DNA of 64,000 nucleotides from Prostheceraeus crozeri. Taxonomy: Eukaryota; Platyhelminthes; Polycladida; Euryleptidae. Each line of letters opens with the position of its first letter. Within the stretch, counting starts at the first letter, position 1. Shown here piece after piece: positions 61,197 through 64,000 of this stretch. The position numbers and the translations under genes were made by a program. The notes beneath the pieces were generated by a model that saw nothing but the letters and a program-made list of their open reading frames with translations, did not search any database and was not told the origin of the DNA. Location of the stretch: the NCBI GenBank assembly GCA_907163375.1, contig CAJQUW010006352.1, forward strand, positions 1 through 64,000, read 5' to 3'.

Positions 61197-62963
61197 CTGA
61201 TTCCAAATCTGGCCTCCGTTTACCAATCCGAGCCTTCGTTCGCCCGCTGGAGCTGTTTCTTTTGAAATTCTAACTCTGTCGTTTTTCGCCAATCTCCCAA
61301 ATCTTAAATGGCACCTCACATCTAAACGAAGACAGATATGAACAAGCCATTTCTTTCAGTGAATTTGTCTCACTCTTAGCTTTCAAACGAGCTATTGCAC
61401 GACTTTCTACGAGATCTAGAATCAAAATTGGAAGATTGGTGCCGAGAGGGGGGGGGGACGTCAGCGAAAATTTTTTCTCTCCGATTGACTTGAAACTCAC
61501 TATGTCGACGCAGAATTTCACGCTGATTCCAAATCTGAAATCCGTTTTGCTCTCCCATGCTTCGTTTTGACGCTACAGCCCAAAACGTCCAAAATTCTAA
61601 CTCTGTCGTTTTTCGCCAATCTCCCAAATCTTAAATGGCGTCTCACATCTAAACGAAGACAGATATGAACAAGCCGTTTCTTTCACTGAATTTTTCTCAC
61701 TCTTAGCTTTCAAACGAGCTATTGCACGACTTTCTACGATTACTAGAACCAAAATTGGAAGATCGGTGCCGGGGGGGGGGGGACGTCAGCGAAAATTTTT
61801 TCTCTCCGATTGCTTTCAAATTCACCAAACAGATGCAGAATTGTACGCTGATTCCAAATCTGAAATCCGTTTTGCTCTCCGATGCTTCGTTTTGGCTCTA
61901 CAGCCCAAAACCAACTCAAATTCGCCGTTAACTCTGTCGTTTTTTCGAAAAATGTTGAAAGTTTTTTCTCGCCGATTGAGCTGGAAATCACACCACAGAT
62001 GCAGAATTTGACGCTGAGTCCAAATCTGGTCTCAGATCTACCATTGGAGCAGCCGTTTAGACGCTAGAGCCCAAAACGTCCCACATTCGCCGTTAACTCT
62101 GTCGTTTTTCGCCAATCTCCCAAATCTTAAATGGCGTCTCACATCTAAACGAAGACAGATATGAACAAGCCGTTTCTTTCAGTGAATTTGTCTCACTCTT
62201 AGCTTTCAAACGAGCTATTGCGCGACTTTCTACGAGCTCTAGAACCAAAGTTGGAAGAACGCTGCCGAGGGGGGGGGGACGGACGTCAGCGAAAATTTTT
62301 TCTCGCCGATTGAGCTGGAAATCACACCACAGATGCAGAATTTGACGCTGATTCCAAATCTGGTCTCAGATCTACCATTGGAGCAGCCGTTTAGACGCTA
62401 GAGCCCAAGACATCACACATTCGCCGTTAACTCTGTCGTTTTTCGCCAATCTCCCAAATCTTAAATGGCGTCTCACATCTAAACGAAGACAGATATGAAC
62501 AAGCCGTTTCTTTCAGTGAATTTGTCTCACTCTTAGCTTTCAAACGAGCTATTGCACGACTTTCTACGAGCTCTAGAACCAAAGTTGGAAGAACGCTGCC
62601 GAGGGGGGGGGACGGACGTCAGCGAAAATTTTTTCTCGCCGATTGAGCTGGAAATCACACCACAGATGCAGAATTTGACGCTGATTCCAAATCTGGTCTC
62701 AGATCTACCATTGGAGCAGCCGTTTAGACGCTAGAGCCCAAGACATCCCACATTCGCCGTTAACTCTGTCGTTTTACGCCAATCTCCCAAATCTTAAATG
62801 GCGTCTCACATCTAAACGAAGACAGATATGAACAAGCCGTTTCTTTCAGTGAATTTGTCTCACTCTTAGCTTTCAAACGAGCTATTGCACGACTTTCTAC
62901 TAGCTCTAGAACCAAAGTTGGAAGAACGCTGCCGAGGGGGGGGGAGGAAAAATTTTGTTAACT
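61197..62963 (-). repeat. Element B right terminus, ~330-bp subrepeats
   Basis: About five subrepeats, each with 'CTCTGTCGTTTTTCGCC', 'AAATGGCGTCTCACATCTAA', 'AAACGAGCTATTGCACGAC' and a run of 8-11 G before GACGTCAGCG (61,447, 61,774, 62,270, 62,604, 62,936). These match the termini of the palindromic element more closely than those of A. The probable end is GTTAACT at 62,963. Sequence to 63,060 still resembles terminus DNA (CTGGCCGGCACACCACGAC). Confidence 0.7.
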
Positions 62964-63065
62964 CAACTTTTGACGAGAAACACGATGGGAGTGGTCTCGC
63001 CATTCCAACCTGGCCGGCACACCACGACAGAGAGCGCACCACGATCTGGCAACTCTGACGTTCAA

Positions 63066-63300
63066 ATGAGACATGACTACCCTAGTCATGTCTTTTATAA
63101 CTACGAAAATCAGTCAGCTGACACATGACTCAACAGAATCTACACTTGTCTAATCATCTCTTAGACATGACTATGTTTATAACTGCGAATCGGGAGACAT
63201 GACTCAAAAGTAGAACATGTCTACGTAGCAAAGACGTTTATAACTACCGGCCTATGTTCTTCGATATCATAGACTCTTATTTTACATGTCATAATTTCTA
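63066..63300 (+). repeat. ~75-bp degenerate repeat (ACATGACT...TTTATAACTAC)
   Basis: Three copies of a unit with AGACATGACT, CTAGTCATGTC-like words and TTTATAACTACG. It could be part of a long terminal repeat or promoter of the gag element on its right, but I could not define LTR borders or a primer-binding site. Confidence 0.4.
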
Positions 63301-63427
63301 TGTAATATCTAGTTCTAGATATGTATTTGATTTTGAATGTGCGTGGTCAGTAAGCTGACTTAAAATATAAAATTATGCATAGAAGCAAGGATGAGGTTGT
63401 GTCTCTAGCAGAAGACAAATAGTAGTA

Positions 63428-64000
63428 ATGACAAAAAATACAACAATGGCTTCGCTTCAGGCAACAATTATCGCGTTATCATTGGACAATGCGGAGGATG
63501 CACACTGCTGGCTGATTGCATTTGAGGTACATTGCAGAAGTCATGTCATTGCAGATACTTTGGGAGACGATGGAACTTCCCCAAAAGCAAATAAACTGTT
63601 TGAAAAATGTGAAACAAAATGCATCAAAAAGCTGATAACCTTCTTTCCAAACGAAAACATAGAAAAGAAAACATATGAAGAGATAAAACTAAAAATTATG
63701 AATTACATCTCTCCCAAAGTAAGACTTACAATTGCAGATAGAACAAATTTTTTACAGATTTCTCAAAATGTTGACGAAACTGAGTCAGACTATCTATGAA
63801 GATTGAATGAGTGCTCCTCACATTGCAAATGGGAAGAACTGAACACAGGAAACCCTGCAGAAGAAATGGTCAAGCTGCGATTTTTTTTAGGAAACGTATA
63901 TTTCATTGTAAAACGTTTAAGTAGAAACAAAGTCATGCAAAATTATGTCGAAGTCACAGATACAAAATTGGTGTATACAAATAAAAGTCAAGCTGCGATT
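63428..64000 (+). pseudogene. Ty3/gypsy-like gag, cut by the window edge
   Basis: MASLQATIIALSLDNAEDAH opens a protein with HCWLIAFEVHCRSHVIAD, KTYEEIKLKIMNYISPKV, RTNFLQISQNVDETESDYL and, further on, ECSSHCKWEEL. The 'R-NF----Q--DETESDYL--L-ECS-HC-WE-L' spacing is typical of gag capsid domains in Ty3-like retrotransposons. It is an LTR-element fossil with about one break inside the window. Pol, if present, lies beyond the right edge. Confidence 0.6.

Larger units (their letters stand above)
50849..62963 (-). mobile_element. Polinton/Maverick element B, left part missing
   Basis: It contains a structural-protein gene, protease, major capsid, pX/pVI, integrase, ATPase, a second core-like protein and accessory genes on the minus strand, plus a PC4/TBP-like pair on the plus strand. 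The right terminus (61,197-62,963) consists of the shared subrepeats and ends GTTAACT, i.e. AGTTAAC inward, like AGTAGTAAC of the palindromic element. The left end is cut at element A's right terminus, and PolB is not present. The pattern fits A inserted into B with loss of B's left part, or a rearranged tandem. Several genes are whole and several broken. Confidence 0.75.

Noticed and set aside
62964-62969. CAACTT as a target duplication of element B
   Set aside because: No matching CAACTT next to an AGTTAAC start was found in the window; B's left end is missing.
63066-63427. A defined long terminal repeat in front of the gag ORF
   Set aside because: No TG...CA borders or tRNA primer site could be settled and the 3' copy is outside the window.

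Overview
The window looks like animal nuclear DNA, most likely from an invertebrate (an arthropod is plausible, but nothing here names a species). It is AT-rich, carries TATA-type promoters, AATAAA signals and GT/AG-like junctions, and is built almost entirely from nested Polinton/Maverick-type elements, with the start of a Ty3-like gag gene at the right edge. I see no clear host gene.

Layout. (1) About 0.65-7.8 kb, minus strand: remains of one Polinton ('element C'), with a pX/pVI-like piece, a structural-protein family, integrase, a small conserved protein, packaging ATPase, a basic core-like protein, a Cys-rich protein and an IAP-like UBA/RING remnant. (2) 9,211-31,449: a 22.2-kb element that is one giant palindrome centred at 18,744/18,745. 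It starts AGTAGTAAC, ends GTTACTACT and is flanked by the 6-bp direct repeat CACCAA, as expected for a Polinton-type insertion. Each arm carries terminal ~300-bp subrepeats with poly-G/poly-C runs, a CRE/TATA promoter, repeated structured modules, an 88-codon ORF with its own TATA box, and a 5-7.5-kb array of ~30-bp units each containing AATAAA. (3) 31.45-33.3 kb: unique-looking DNA with a possible hAT end. (4) 33,325-50,848: Polinton 'element A', with long inverted termini, a zinc-finger/PolB gene on the plus strand and a minus-strand set (TBP-like, PC4-like, DEDDh exonuclease, PolB-N-like proteins, an unknown family). (5) 50.85-62.96 kb: 'element B', which abuts or is interrupted by A, with structural protein, protease, major capsid, pX/pVI, integrase, ATPase, exonuclease and a right terminus. 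(6) 63.07-64 kb: short repeats and a gag-like ORF.

How it fits together. A and B look like two parts of one family's plan: PolB reads inward from the left end, while structural and accessory genes read from the right. The accessory set suggests that these elements brought their own transcription tools: a TATA-binding-protein-like protein and PC4-like coactivator domains, in a genome with many strong TATA boxes and AATAAA-rich arrays between converging units. The palindromic element shares termini, leader modules and a captured exonuclease-gene fragment with these Polintons, so I read it as a non-autonomous, Polinton-mobilised derivative, perhaps of snapback origin. Its arms are nearly identical, so it is young or homogenised. 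A and B are broken fossils with some intact parts.

Limits. All family calls are by eye from motifs. Repeat counts, arm identity and exact junctions are estimates. Element ages are relative only.
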